Origin: Aristolochia californica
Lineage: Eukaryota > Streptophyta > Magnoliopsida > Piperales > Aristolochiaceae
Reading direction: 5' to 3'
Assembly (NCBI GenBank): GCA_029961685.1
Contig: JARWKL010000004.1
Coordinates: 33,906,114 to 33,970,113, forward strand
Length of the DNA stretch: 64,000 nucleotides
Shown here: in pieces, positions 1-10,875 of the stretch
Layout: every line of letters begins with the position of its first letter
Position numbering within the stretch: position 1 is the first letter of the stretch
The notes under the pieces: model-generated
Seen by the model: the letters and a program-made list of their open reading frames with translations, nothing else
Databases searched by the model: none
What the model was told of the DNA's origin: nothing
Translations under genes and position numbers: made by a program

Positions 1-448
1 CTCCTTCACAAATTTCATATCTTTTTCAGCCTTTTTTTCCTCAACGCAGGAGCAAATTCTAGTAAAGACAAATTTGCAACTTAAAGTATTGGTCCTAGTC
101 TCACCTTTCTCGTATTATAACTTGCTGATGATCTCATTACTGATAAAATTTTATTTATCAGTTAAAGCTCTGAATGATTTGTCAGCTAAACCTCTGAATG
201 ATTTGTTAGCTAAACCTCTTAATTATTTGTTAGCTAAACCTCTTAATTATTATTGAACGAAGGTTTTGTATAATACTATGCAGTGTATATGAACAATTTT
301 ATACAGAGTGCATATACAATTTTATGCAAGGTTTAGGTAGGGGTCATGCCCAATTTTATGTAAGGTCATGCCTAATTTTATGCATAATTTATATACAATT
401 TATTTGATATGTATTTTATGCAAAGTTTTAAATAAAGGTGGAAACAAC
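1..448. other. AT-rich non-coding flank, left end of duplicated block
   Basis: No gene is recognised here. The stretch is AT-rich and includes a 24-bp tandem repeat at about 166-252 and several imperfect reiterations of a caattttatgcaagg-like motif at 290-400. The whole stretch recurs almost unchanged at 46811-47257, which shows it belongs to a large direct duplication. The short ORF at 74-256 is made mostly of the 24-bp repeat (24 is a multiple of 3, so the frame stays open) and is not supported as a gene. Confidence 0.7.
166..252. repeat. 24-bp tandem repeat, about 4 copies
   Basis: A unit close to ctctgaatgatttgttagct followed by aaac is iterated about four times. Later copies read cttaattattt in place of ctgaatgattt. 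The same array occurs in copy B at about 46978-47066. Confidence 0.8.
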
Positions 449-995
449 TGTTATGGACTCCATAGCATCTAGAGTCATTTCTAGATGTAGGACTTAAGTG
501 GTGTCACTTTCAAATTAAGTTAACGGTTGGGTCTAATGTAATTTTTAGTGATAAGTGTGGGGCTCGTCATGGCTAGGGAGTGTTAGAGTCAGGGTTTGGG
601 AAGTGTAAACGTCATGGCTGGGAAGTGTGTGGTTTGGGAAGTGTAAACGTAATAGCTTGGGAAGTGTATGGCTTGGGAGTGTAAAACGTCATGGCTTGGG
701 AAGAGTATGTCTTGAAAATTTTAAGCGTCATGGCCCCTTCTTGTTATAAGAAGAACGATAGTCTGTATGAAATGAAGCATTAATCCAATTAGTTGTAGCA
801 AGGTCGGATTCTCCCTTTGCCTAACAAGGTCCAAAGTGGGGTCCCTTTGTAAGCTCAGTTATTCTTTCCTTAGTAAGCTTCGTGCTCCAACTATTGGTTG
901 ATCAAGGAACTCAAAGTCTTCTTCAACGTCGCACGTCAACCAGGAAGGTAGGAGCAATCGTCGGGTGACTCGATCTATGGTGAGGGAACCTAACA
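449..995 (+). repeat. Gyp1 5' LTR (547 bp)
   Basis: Starts TGTTATGGACTCC and ends CCTAACA (TG...CA). It matches 5384-5932. The stretch at about 590-720 is a degenerate array of about 20-bp units built on tgggaagtgtaaacg and catggcttgggaagtg. The gag AUG at 977-979 lies inside this LTR. Confidence 0.93.
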
Positions 996-2432
996 TCGTG
1001 GTATGGGACAGAAACACCGTCGGCAATTCCTCTTTCTCTACGGATGTGAGAAATCAGATGGATGAACTCAGAATGGAGACACAACACTCTGTCGCCGCTA
1101 TCCGCACATAACTAATGGAGCTACTAGACTCCTTCCAGCAATTTAATCTTCGAATGGAAGAGTTTATGATAAGGGACTCTGCCCCTCCTGCTTACCAGCA
1201 CCGCCAACACCAGCAACCAACTTCCCACAACCACCAATGGCTCCTCTGCGACCAGCCCACCCTGTTCCAGTGGGACCTCACGCCAACGGCCATTCAACAG
1301 TGCCCAGGTACACTAAGTTGGACTTTCCTCCTTATGATGGGTCCACTGACCCTCTGATTTGGTTGCACCGGTGTGACCAATTTTTTTGGAACCAACGAAC
1401 CCAGCCAGAGGACCGGGTTCCATTAGCAGCATTCCACATGCTCGATGAAGCCAACCTGTGGTATCATCAATTTAAGTCTGAACATTCGGTGCATGATTGG
1501 GATCTTTTTTGAGATTTTTTTAAGTTAAGATTCGGGGCCCCGCCCACAGCAATCCTCTAGGTGATTTAGTCAATTTGAAATAGATTGGTTCCATAGAGAC
1601 CTACCAGAAACAATTTCATGAACGCCTTGGCCAAGCCAGTCCCTATGTGTGTCCCAATCAATATGTCCATTTGTTCACTGCTGGCCTAAGGGAGGCACTT
1701 CGCCTCGAGGTGGAATTGCATGACCCCCCTTCTTTAGCCCATGCTATGAATTTGGCACGCACGTTGGATGCCAAACAACGAATTCTGAAAGACTCTATGG
1801 GGCGTCACCCACCATGGCCAGGCCGAGCAGCTACTGGAACTTCCTACGACCACAACTCCCCTAGGCACCGAGGGCCAAATCCTAATCAGACCTCAGAGCT
1901 TCCCCGGCCCACTCCTCCACCTCAATACATTAAATGCCTTTCCAAATCCGAAATGGACCAACGCAAGGCACAAAGGCTTTGTTTTAACTGTGATAAAAAA
2001 TATTTGCCTGGTCACTTATGCAAACGACTCTTTTGGTTAGAAGTAGAAGACTCAGAGGAGAACCCCCAACTAGAGGATGAGGAAGCCCCTGAAATGGAAG
2101 AACCGGTCATTTCCATCCATGCAATGATTGTCTTACACAATGCCAACGCTATGCAAGTCCACGCAGGCATTCAAAAATTCATGTTACTTGCCTTGGTTGA
2201 CTCAGGCAGCACCGACAAATTTCTAAGCCACGCAGAAGCAAATCAATTGGGATTGACAATTCAGCAGAATTCTGGACTATCGGTCTCTGTAGCTAATAGG
2301 GAAAAGCTCACCAGTGTTGGCATCTGTTCAGCAGTGAAATTTGTTATTGAGGGCCATCACTTTGCAGTGGATTTCTTGGTTATTCCATTTGCTGGGTTTG
2401 ATCTAGTATTGGGAATTAAGTGGCTCCAATAG
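977..2432 (+). pseudogene. Gyp1 gag, zinc knuckle and protease (broken)
   Basis: The reading frame starts with RRVTRSM coded by the LTR end, continues through the primer-binding site and hits a stop at 1109-1111. Retrotrans_gag-type sequence follows at about 1300-1700 (YDGSTDPLIWLH, then FKLRFG), with a break near 1510-1650. The frame at 1647-2432 carries a CFNCDKKYLPGHLCKRLF knuckle (CX2CX7HXC) and an aspartic-protease motif, LVDSGSTDKFL, near 2193-2228. Stops and frameshifts make it a pseudogene. Confidence 0.9.
999..1011 (+). promoter_or_regulatory. Gyp1 primer-binding site (degenerate)
   Basis: tggtatgggacag lies 3 bp after the LTR end. It resembles the initiator-tRNA-Met site tggtatcagagc found in the other elements here, with changes in the middle. 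It is also translated as part of gag. Confidence 0.7.
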
Positions 2433-2549
2433 TTGGGGCCGATATTGTGGGATTTCACCTCATTAATTATGAGTTTCACTTCGGACCAGCACCACATCAT
2501 CCTTCATGGGACTCATGCACCCTCACTATGCACACTCTAGCAACTTCAA

Positions 2550-3987
2550 GTGGCAGACTCCGACAGCAGTAACTTACACTCTCTCATTGCAGAATTTGGG
2601 GATTTATTTAGGGAGCCTCAATCCCTCCCTCCTATCCGCAACTGTGACCATCGGATTCGTCTGAAAATGGGAACGGAGCCGGTAGTGGTGAGGCCATACC
2701 GTTACCCACATTTACAAAAAGATGAAATAGAATGACAATGCCAACAAATGCTCAAGCAAGGCCTCATCCAATCTAGCAGGTCTCCCTTGTCGTCTCCAGT
2801 GCTATTAGTGAAGAAAAAGGACCATACTTGGGGTTTTTGTGTTGATTATAGAGAATTAAATACTCACACCATCAAGGATAAATTCCCCATTACGGTGGTG
2901 GACGAGCTCTTGGGTGAACTAATGGCGCCAACTTCTTTACCAAGTTGGATTTGAGCTCCGGGTACCATCAGATCTGCGTACACCTTACACATGTGGAGAT
3001 AACAGCCTTCCATACCCATCATGGCCATTTCGAGTTTCTGGTCATGCCATTTGGGCTTTCCAATGCCCCCTCCACTTTTCAGGCACTCATGACCGAGATA
3101 TTTTGGCCCCTTTTATGAAAAATTTTACTTGTTTTCTTCGATGATATTTTGATCTACTTCCCAACCTAGGAAGGCAACCTGTAGCACTTGTGTTCTGTGT
3201 TCTACATATTGTGTGCTCATCACTTATTTCTCAAGCACTCAAAATGCTCTTTCAGCAGCCCGGAGGTCGCTTATTTGGGCCATGTTATTTCAGCCTCTGG
3301 CGTCAAGGTTGACAGTACAAAATTCAGGCCATTATTGACTGGCCCCCTCCCCACTTAGCAACTGTGTTGAAAGGCTTCTTGGGCTTATCCGGATACTACT
3401 AAAAATTTATACAAGATTATGGCCAAATAGCAGCCCCATTGACGAGTTTTCTGAAAAAGAATGCTTTCATTTGGTCTGAGGTAGCGTCTTCCTCCTTTGA
3501 ACAACTCAACCAAGCCTTAGCGTCCGCCCCAATGCTCCGTCTTCCTAATTTTGAAGATCTATTTATTATTGAATGTGATGCGTTCGGGGGGCGGCATCGG
3601 CACTGTGTTGTAGCAGCAGGGGCATCCCATTGCCTATTTCAGCAGACAACTGGTCACCCATCATCACAAATTAACTGCCTATGAGCGAGAACTGATTGGC
3701 TTAGCCAAAGCCATTCAGCATTGGAGGCCATATCTGTGGGGCTGCCACTTCCTCATCCGAACTGACCACTGCAGCCTGAAGTACCTGTTGGACCAACGCC
3801 TTACCACTTCACCACAACAACACTGGCTCAGTAAATTAATGGGGTTCGATTTTCGGGTGGAGTTCAAACCGGGCCAACTTAACAAAGGCGTCGATGCATT
3901 GTCTCGCAGAGATGTGCCAGCGCCACAACTCAATGCCATCAGTCAACCTCGGTTCTTGCTGTTGGATTCAATTCAGGATGAAATTTA
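2550..3987 (+). pseudogene. Gyp1 reverse transcriptase and RNase H (broken)
   Basis: RT pieces include a conserved [10 protein letters not shown] block near 2800 and the catalytic-type VFFDDILIY at about 3131-3157, which survives locally although the frame is broken between blocks. RNase H sequence follows at about 3560-3940, with IIECDA, AYERELIGLAKAIQHW and TDHCSLKYLL. Several frames must be joined to cover the domains, so it cannot make an active enzyme. Confidence 0.9.
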
Positions 3988-5370
3988 ACAAACACCAGAC
4001 TTCCTAGCCTTATTGCACAACATTGAACAGCAGGCCATGGACAACAATTGGGCTATCCAAGACCGCCTCATCTTGTACAATCAATTACTTTATCTTCCTG
4101 CCACCTCGGCCTTACTGCCCACCATCCTTTCCACCTATCACGACAGTACCCATGAAGGATAGTAGAAGACATATTTTCGCCTTAGTCGCGACTTTTATTG
4201 GAAAGGTATAAAAAGAATGGTAGCTGACTATGTATTTGCTTGCCAAGTCTGCCAACGCAACAAAACAAAAACTTTAAGCCCAGCAGGCGTACTCCAACCC
4301 CTACAACTCCCTACTCAGATTTGGGCCGATATCTCCATGGACTTCATTGATGGTCTTCCAAAATCATCTGGTAAATCTAGCATATTGGTGGTGGTGGATC
4401 ATTTCTCAAAGTATGGGCATTTCATTCCCTTATCACATCCATATACACCTTCTCATATAGCTCAAATTTTCATGGATCACATTGTCCGACTTCATGACCC
4501 TCCGGAATCCATCACTAGTGACAGAGATGCAATATTTACTAGTAACTTCTAGAAGGAGCTTTTCAAGCTACAGGGCACCAAGTTGGCTTTCTCCTCAACT
4601 TACCACCCCAGACCGATGGGCAAACAGAGGTAGCCAACCACACTCTCGTGGTGTATTTGCTTTGCTTGGTGGGCGATCATCCAAAAACTTGGGTCCGTTG
4701 GCTCGCATAGGCCGAATTTTGCTACAATACTTCCTACCACACAGCTCTCAAGACCACTCCCTTCCAGGTGGTTTATGGTCGGAACCCCCTCGACTGGTCT
4801 CTTATATTGTTGGTACTTCTCGGGTTGCTGCTATCGATCAGGCATTGGAGGAAAGAGACCGCATGATAGCTCAGGTCAGAGCCAACTTACAACAAGCTCA
4901 AGCGCTCATGAAGAATACTTATGACAAGGGCCACCGTGACAAATCTTATACCCCAGGAGACTATGTGTTGCTGCGTCTTCATAAGTATCGCCAGTTGTCC
5001 TTCACTGCGTCCAAATGCAACAAACTCTCACCCAAGTACTATGACCCGTTCCAGGTCTTGGAATGCATCGGCAGCATGGCTTACCGTCTCCAGTTACCCC
5101 CTGATGCCCACATTCATGATGTTTTCCATGTTTCCCTGCTAAAGCCATTCAAGGGCGTCTCACCTATGTTGCACACTCCTCTGCCGCCCCTCCATGATGG
5201 TCTCGTCTTGCCCACTCCAGCTCACGTCTTCCAGGCTCATCGCGTCAATGATCGTTGGGAAATCTTACTCTAGTGTGCGGAGACGGATCCGGTGGAAGCT
5301 TCGTGGGAACCATTGGTGGAATTTCAGGCCCTCTACCCCAACTTTGAGCTTGAGGACAAGCTATTTCTCT
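3988..5370 (+). pseudogene. Gyp1 integrase and chromodomain-like tail (broken)
   Basis: The integrase zinc-binding region (CQVCQRNK near 4248) and core (ADISMDFIDGLPKSSGKS, then VVVDHFSKYGHF) are readable at 4217-4552. A frame change leads to the C-terminal part at about 4840-5370, with [11 protein letters not shown] near 5118-5150 and a final SWEPL and FELEDKLFL segment typical of the chromodomain-like end of plant chromoviruses. The frame ends just before the polypurine tract at 5371. Confidence 0.88.
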
Positions 5371-5383
5371 AGGAGAGGAGTGA

Positions 5384-5932
5384 TATTATGGACTCCATAG
5401 CATCTAGAGTCATTGCTAGACGTAGGACTTAAGTGGTGTCACTTTCAAATTAAGTTAAGGGTTGGTTCTAATGTAATTTTGAGTGACAAGTGTGGGGCTC
5501 ATCATGGCTAGGGAGTGTTAGCGTCAGGGTTTGGGAAGTGTAAACGTCATGGCTGGGAAGTGTAAACGTAATAGCTTGGGAAGTGTAAACGTAATAGCTT
5601 GGGAAGTGTATGGCTTGGGAGTGTAAAACGTCATGGCTTGGGAAGAATATGTCTTGAAAAATGTAAGCGTCATGGCCCCTTCTTGTTATAAGAAGAACGG
5701 TAGTCTGTATGGAATGAAACATTAATCCAATTAGTTGTAGCAAGGTCGGATCTCCCTTTCTCTAACGAGGTCCAAGGTGAGGTCCCTTTGTAAGCTCAGT
5801 TATTCTATCCTTAGCTCTGTGCTCCAACTATTGGTCGATCAAGGAACTCAAAGTCTTCTTCAACGTCGCACGTCAACCTGGAAGGTAGGAGTGATCGTCG
5901 GGTGACTCGATCTATGGCGAGGGAACCTAACA
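5384..5932 (+). repeat. Gyp1 3' LTR (549 bp)
   Basis: Pairs with 449-995. Its first bases read TATTATGG in place of TGTTATGG. The purine tract aggagaggagtga (5371-5383) precedes it. It ends CCTAACA, followed directly by the TSD ACAAC. The internal tgggaagtgtaaacg-type repeats differ in number from the 5' LTR. Confidence 0.93.
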
Positions 5933-5937
5933 ACAAC

Positions 5938-6445
5938 TCGGTTAAAATTATTGAGCTTGAGCTCGATTACAATTTTACGCTCGAGGCTAGGCTCGGCTCG
6001 AGCTCGAATTCGAAATATTTAAATCAAGCCTGGCTTGAACATAGGCAGGTTTGGGCTCGACTCCATTTGATGCCTCTCCTTTATGCATCCAGCGGAAAAG
6101 GAATAGAGGCTGGTGGGCTCATTTTAACTTTTTATTTTTCTTTTCTTTCTCATTTTTATCCTGACTGTCAACTTTTTTTACTAACAAGCAACAGCAAATC
6201 CAGACACTACAAAAGACCGTACACTCCCAACAAAAACTCGCCCACAAGACTCAACAAAGTAAGTACACCCACATGACCCAAGCACTGAGCAGAAGGACCA
6301 GACTGGTTACAGTACCATTACACCAGAAAAGAAAAAAAAAAGGAAGTCCTCTTGAGCTCGATCGCTATGGTGTTTTCTCCCAAAGCAAACATTCGACTCT
6401 TACGACGTTGAGATTTACAGTCAAACCCAATGGAGCGTTCGTAAT
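5938..6445. other. Intergenic, 3' side of the P450 gene
   Basis: No gene is seen. The first part has short gctcgag/gagctcg reiterations (about 5950-6010). An AATAAA on the minus strand at 6131-6136, about 310 bp past the P450 stop codon, is a possible polyadenylation signal. Confidence 0.5.
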
Positions 6446-7981
6446 CTACGATGCAGCAACCCAATCTTCTTCTTTCCTTCTCTGAACCGACACGTTCAAG
6501 CCGCCGGCCATATGAGCAGTCAGAAGGGGGACAAATGCAGGAATATCTTGGCGTACTGGGACGAGCTCGAACTGCTCTAGTAGTGATGCCACAACATACT
6601 TCATTTGTATGAAGGCCATCTCTTTCCCCAGACAAACTCTTGGACCGGCTTGAAATATTGGGAATTTGTATGGAGAGATGGTGTGATCCTCTGCATCGAT
6701 CCATCTATTTGGTTTGAAATCTTGGCAATCTTCACCCCAGATTTTCTTCATCCGCCCCATACCGTAGGGGAAGTAGGTGACTCTGTCGCCCTTATACACT
6801 CGTGTGCCGTCAGGGAGTATGTCGTTGGCTGCTGCGTGCTTTGAGTCCCATGCAACAGGTGGGTACAGTCTCATACTCTCGCACAAGTAGGCCTTAAGGA
6901 ATTTCATCTCTTTCATGTTCTCGTACTTTATGCTCCTTTCTTCGTTGGAGTGACCAGTTGCAGTTTCGACTTCTTGGACGAGCTCCTTCTCAACCTCCTT
7001 ATGGCATGAGAGCAACCAAAAGAACCATGTCATGGCAGCCGAGGTTGTGTCTCTTCCAGCCATTATAAAACTGATAATCATATCTCTAATCAGCTCTTCA
7101 TCCAGGCCGCTGGTTACCAGTCTCGAGAGAAGATCCTTCTTTATGTCTTCCTTTCTGCTTTCATCTTTCCTACTTCGGATGAGCTCCACAACGGAGCCAC
7201 GAATCACCTGCATGGCCTCCTTGAGCCGCTTCTCAGACCCAATGGAGAGTGCTCGTTTGGCCTCCCACACTGCAAAAACTGGCGCCGTGCCCCGTTTTGC
7301 ACTTATCTCGGCTGCAACGTCGAAGGCTTTGGCGAACTTGGAATCCGGGAGAGAAGGCTCCAAGCAAGCAGGGTCCATCCCTAGAGATAGCTTGCAGACG
7401 ACGTCAAAAGCAAACCTTTTCAGGATTTCTTGCATGTTCACCACCTCTTTCTTCGTGCAAGCCGCCTCAAGGATGGGCATCAATCTCTCGTTCACTTCAG
7501 TTTCAAGCGTTCTGACCAGGAACTCCCGGAGGGACTTGGAGGTGAACTCGTGGCTGGCCAGCTTGCGTTGGCTGTGCCACATCTCCCCATCCACGTTGAA
7601 TATACCCCGGCCGAGCAGGTCCCCGAGCAATTCAGTGAAGGGTCTCCCCTTGGGGAAGTTATCAAACTTGGTCTTGAGTATGTACTCGATGTTGTCGGGA
7701 TTCCCGGTGACGACAGTACGACGGGCGCCGAGCCTGTCAATGAGAATCGTCTCGGAGGGCGACTCTGCCAGCAATTCGGTGTACCAGTCAAGGAGACGGA
7801 GCCTGTTCTTGTAGAATGGCAGCAGACACCCAAGAACAGGTAATGTTGGGGGGCCATAATGATTAGACCGCGGCGGCCGAAACCGCCGAAACCCAAGGAC
7901 CGAAAAAATGCCCGTTAGAAACAGGACCGTGACGGAAACCAATGACGTGAATGAAGGAGAAAACATCTCAAACGACGGCAT
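6446..7981 (-). CDS. Cytochrome P450, CYP94 family (CYP94B-like)
   Basis: An intact single-exon P450 of 511 residues. A hydrophobic N-terminal anchor (about residues 6-29) predicts the ER membrane. The I-helix oxygen-binding motif is AGRDTT (309-314), the ExxR is ESMR (369-372), the PERF-like segment is FKPNRW (423-428), and the haem loop is FQAGPRVCLG with Cys451 as axial ligand. The pattern FNVDGEMWHSQRKLASHEF, the YFPYGMGRM stretch and the LLTAHMAGGL end match CYP94 enzymes. Known CYP94s are fatty-acid omega-hydroxylases or oxidise jasmonoyl-isoleucine (CYP94B/C), and they are usually intronless and of this length. I chose the ATG at 7981 because the open frame upstream runs past the TATA box; ATG 7966 is an alternative. 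Substrate and subfamily are inferred. Confidence 0.93.
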   Translation of the reverse strand: MPSFEMFSPSFTSLVSVTVLFLTGIFSVLGFRRFRPPRSNHYGPPTLPVLGCLLPFYKNRLRLLDWYTELLAESPSETILIDRLGARRTVVTGNPDNIEYILKTKFDNFPKGRPFTELLGDLLGRGIFNVDGEMWHSQRKLASHEFTSKSLREFLVRTLETEVNERLMPILEAACTKKEVVNMQEILKRFAFDVVCKLSLGMDPACLEPSLPDSKFAKAFDVAAEISAKRGTAPVFAVWEAKRALSIGSEKRLKEAMQVIRGSVVELIRSRKDESRKEDIKKDLLSRLVTSGLDEELIRDMIISFIMAGRDTTSAAMTWFFWLLSCHKEVEKELVQEVETATGHSNEERSIKYENMKEMKFLKAYLCESMRLYPPVAWDSKHAAANDILPDGTRVYKGDRVTYFPYGMGRMKKIWGEDCQDFKPNRWIDAEDHTISPYKFPIFQAGPRVCLGKEMAFIQMKYVVASLLEQFELVPVRQDIPAFVPLLTAHMAGGLNVSVQRRKEEDWVAAS

Positions 7982-8074
7982 AAGAGAACTGAACAGTAGC
8001 AGAGGAACAAGTTCTGCTTTCTTGGGTCTGAGAGGTTGAGGATGATGGTGAGGAAGAGCGAAGTGTGGGAGTAG

Positions 8075-8083
8075 TATATATAG
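8075..8083 (-). promoter_or_regulatory. TATA box of the P450 gene
   Basis: Reads TATATATA within ctatatatac on the minus strand, about 95 bp upstream of the ATG at 7981. A start of transcription about 30 bp downstream would give a leader of roughly 65-70 bp. It also argues that in-frame starts upstream of 8075 are not used. Confidence 0.7.
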
Positions 8084-8133
8084 AGTGAAGTAACCGACCA
8101 GTCGCAGTCGACTCATGAGAAGATACAAAGTAA

Positions 8134-8139
8134 CACGTG
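8134..8139. promoter_or_regulatory. Proximal G-box CACGTG
   Basis: A palindromic CACGTG about 50 bp upstream of the TATA box. TTGAC (W-box core) follows at 8144-8148. G-boxes are bound by bHLH factors such as MYC2 and by bZIPs. Functional use here is inferred. Confidence 0.5.
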
Positions 8140-8717
8140 AAGGTTGACTTTACGAAGGGAAAGGCAACTACGCCTGATAGATCGATATTTCCAGAAATCG
8201 GATGATTATCATATAAATCAGTCGACGGAAAGATGAAAACCTACGGGGGAGTCTAAGAGTTCGTTATCCCCTTTTTTTCTCGTGTAGGCAAGCAATGAGT
8301 GGCTATGTAGCACCGTCCTAGATCCCGTTCACTGCAATCCAGGAATTCTTCGGGCAGATAACGGCGATGAGATTCGCAAAAAAGAATAAATTGCGGCTTC
8401 TTATCAGTCACTCTCCTGTGTCCCACCCCCACCGTGTAGAGTTCGTGTGCATTTTCGCCACCGAATTCTCTCTCTAGCAAAGAGAGGAAAGAGGCTCATT
8501 TTTCAACGGTTAGCTCCAGCCACTAAAGTCTCCCCTTACTACGAGGGGATTAAATGAGAAAAGTATTGACTAGAAGGATCCTGGGGCTGCTACTATAGCC
8601 CATCTTCTTCTGCAGCTTAAAATTTGAATGATTTTCAGTAGAATGGGTTGTCTCTCTGCCTCATCATCCAGTAACTAGGGTGACCGACACGTTCTCAGAT
8701 GCAGCCATCTTGGTTCC
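8140..8717. other. Upstream region of the P450 gene
   Basis: No gene is recognised. Short ORFs lack any family resemblance. The stretch lies between the proximal promoter and the 95-bp tandem repeats and is absent from copy B. Confidence 0.5.
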
Positions 8718-9195
8718 TACACGTGCACTTATCGATTGAAGCCACTGATCAAATTTCAGTTCCTTTCCATTTCAAACAGTGCAGAATAAAGCCAAGATCT
8801 CTGTGGTCTGTATACACGTGCACTTATCGATTGAAGCCACTGATCAAATTTCAGCTCCTTTCCATTTCAAACAGTGCAGAATAAAGCCAAGATCTCTGTG
8901 GTCTGTATACACGTGCACTTATCGATTGAAGCCACTGATCAAATTTCAGCTCCTTTCCATTTCAAACAGTGCAGAATAAAGCCAAGATCTCTGTGGTCTG
9001 TATACACGTGCACTTATCGATTGAAGCCACTGATCAAATTTCAGCTCCTTTCCATTTCAAACAGTGCAGAATAAAGCCAAGATCTCTGTGGTCTGTATAC
9101 ACGTGCACTTATCGATTGACGTCACTGATCAAATTTCAGCTCTGCCTTTCCATTTCAAAACGTGCAGAATAAAGCCAAGATCTCTGTGGTCTATC
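8718..9195. repeat. 95-bp tandem repeat, five copies, each with a G-box
   Basis: Units start at 8718, 8813, 8908, 9003 and 9098 with tacacgtgcacttatcgatt and are nearly identical. The last is more diverged. CACGTG occurs once per unit at 8720-8725, 8815-8820, 8910-8915, 9005-9010 and 9100-9105. Because 95 is not a multiple of 3, the repeated ORFs read here are frame artefacts. The array sits about 740 bp upstream of the P450 start codon and is absent from copy B. Confidence 0.95.
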
Positions 9196-10875
9196 TTCAC
9201 GATTTAACTTTGCTAAGTGCTCCATCTAGAATTCCTCCTACCAAAGCCAAAGAGAAAAAAATATTTTTAACAGATTTTTTAAAATTATGGAATGAATGAT
9301 TGCTCAAATAATAATATAAACAAATGTTTACTTTCACCACAATTGTACTTTGAACCCCAGTGTGATAGATCAATGTAACACATTGGTCATGGAGTGCCAA
9401 CAGATAAGAAACATCTTTTCTTTTTAAGAAAATAACATGAATTTTTGTAGTTCTATGATCGTGTCTGTAGTGGTGTTGAACGTCCATTATAATGATGTTT
9501 TACATTTCATTAATTATTTTTTATAGTTTACAGGTTATATTATTTTTAATTAGAGAAAAGCTTTTTTAGTGACATGATTTTTATAAAATGCTTCTGAAAT
9601 TTATTCAAAATTTTGAATGAAAGTTTAGAGGAAACTTCAATGATGTTCCAACAATCGTAAACTATATATTTTATTTGTGTTGGATCCAGAATTTGAAAGA
9701 GGTGGAACAAGTATGGAAGTTTTAATTTTTATGAAGTTAATTTTTATGATAACAAACACTTAAAAACGAATGTTGAAATTTATTTGAGAAATGTTAACGA
9801 AAAAAATTTTAAAAAGAAATTTGTTAGAACATTCATCCAACAACCCAATAGACCAACTGACTGGTCTTCACTTTAAGGCTAATAGAAGACTAATAAAGAC
9901 AATGTTGCCACCCAAAAGACATTTTGACTAACACATAAAAAATACAAAACAACTGATGAAATCCATCTAATTGCATGATCGTCGATCGAAAGGATAGGAG
10001 TGAGAAATGCTTCTCTTTGAGTTTGTTCATCTTAGCCAATTGACTGGGTGATGAAATAAAGGAGACAACCAAAGAGAGTCTAACTAAACTAAGTAGAGAG
10101 AAGATAACATTGTGATTTGTTTGCCCAACCTTCCACACAACTTGCCCAAATGAAGGACTGAAAATTAAGAAAGAAAGCAATGCCTATCAAAGAAGGCAAA
10201 TCAATTGTTTAGATTGATAAACTAGACATAACCGAGAAAAGGTACTAGAAGTACCCGTATGCTCTACCAGCCAATCAGACTGAAGAAATGTGAAGAATCA
10301 TGTTATGAAAGCTATCAACCAAACCGTGACCTACCATCACATTTAGTAGCTTGAAATTATAAATTTAAGTCTTTTTTATTTTACTTTTATAAATAATTTG
10401 ATTGATTTTTTTAAAATGACAAAATATAATGTTCTAGGAAAAATGGTTCTTAAACAGCTAGTTTTTAAACCCTTTGATTTCATCTATTTAAATAATTTCG
10501 CACGTTACACTGTTCACCAAGTCTATTATAGTGAACACAAAGCTTTCCATGCATCCTTAACACTATGATTTCCAAATCAAATAGGACGGGCCATAATAAG
10601 GAGGTATTTGAGAAGAACTACACAATGGTACTTGTGATTTTGAAATTTAGTGAGTACTTGGAATTTTAGTGTAGAAGTTAATTAAGGTTAATTTGAAATC
10701 AATTGATTTGAGCTTAGTTTTATTTTGGTTGCGAGTCTAGTCTATTAAACTTTTAATTTGATGTTGACCATAGGTTGACTCTCTTATTGTTTTTTATGAT
10801 AAAAAACTTAATAGATATGAAAATTTGCAAAACTAAGTATTTCAGATACTTTACCTTCAAGATTCAATGCCTCTC
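9196..10875. other. AT-rich intergenic DNA
   Basis: No gene is recognised. From 9621 onward it is duplicated at 47528 and beyond. The left LTR end of copia element S1 may lie in the distal part (a TGTTGACC at about 10763 is a candidate), but I could not fix it. ORFs such as 9890-10180 (minus) show no family features. Confidence 0.5.

Larger units (their letters stand above)
449..5932 (+). mobile_element. Gyp1: full-length decayed Ty3/gypsy LTR retrotransposon
   Basis: Two similar LTRs (449-995 and 5384-5932) bound an internal region with gag, zinc knuckle, protease, reverse transcriptase, RNase H, integrase and a C-terminal chromodomain-like tail in the gypsy order. A 5-bp target-site duplication ACAAC flanks it at 444-448 and 5933-5937. 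A degenerate primer-binding site follows the 5' LTR and a purine tract precedes the 3' LTR. The internal region has many stops and frameshifts, so the element is not autonomous now. The C-terminal tail suggests a chromovirus; the clade is not fixed. Copy B keeps only the first part of its 5' LTR. Confidence 0.95.

Noticed and set aside
7032..7843. Long plus-strand ORFs opposite the P450
   Set aside because: They are antisense shadows of a conserved P450 with all catalytic motifs on the minus strand.
7982..8128. 49-residue N-terminal extension of the P450
   Set aside because: It would start upstream of the TATA box, and its first codon is TTG. ATG 7981 gives the normal family length.
8699..9172. 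Repeated 61-67-residue ORFs in the 95-bp array
   Set aside because: The unit length is not a multiple of 3, so each ORF is the same sequence read in a shifting frame. No codon signal or family resemblance.
8718..9195. CRISPR-like array
   Set aside because: The whole 95-bp unit is repeated with no variable spacers, and the genome is a plant.
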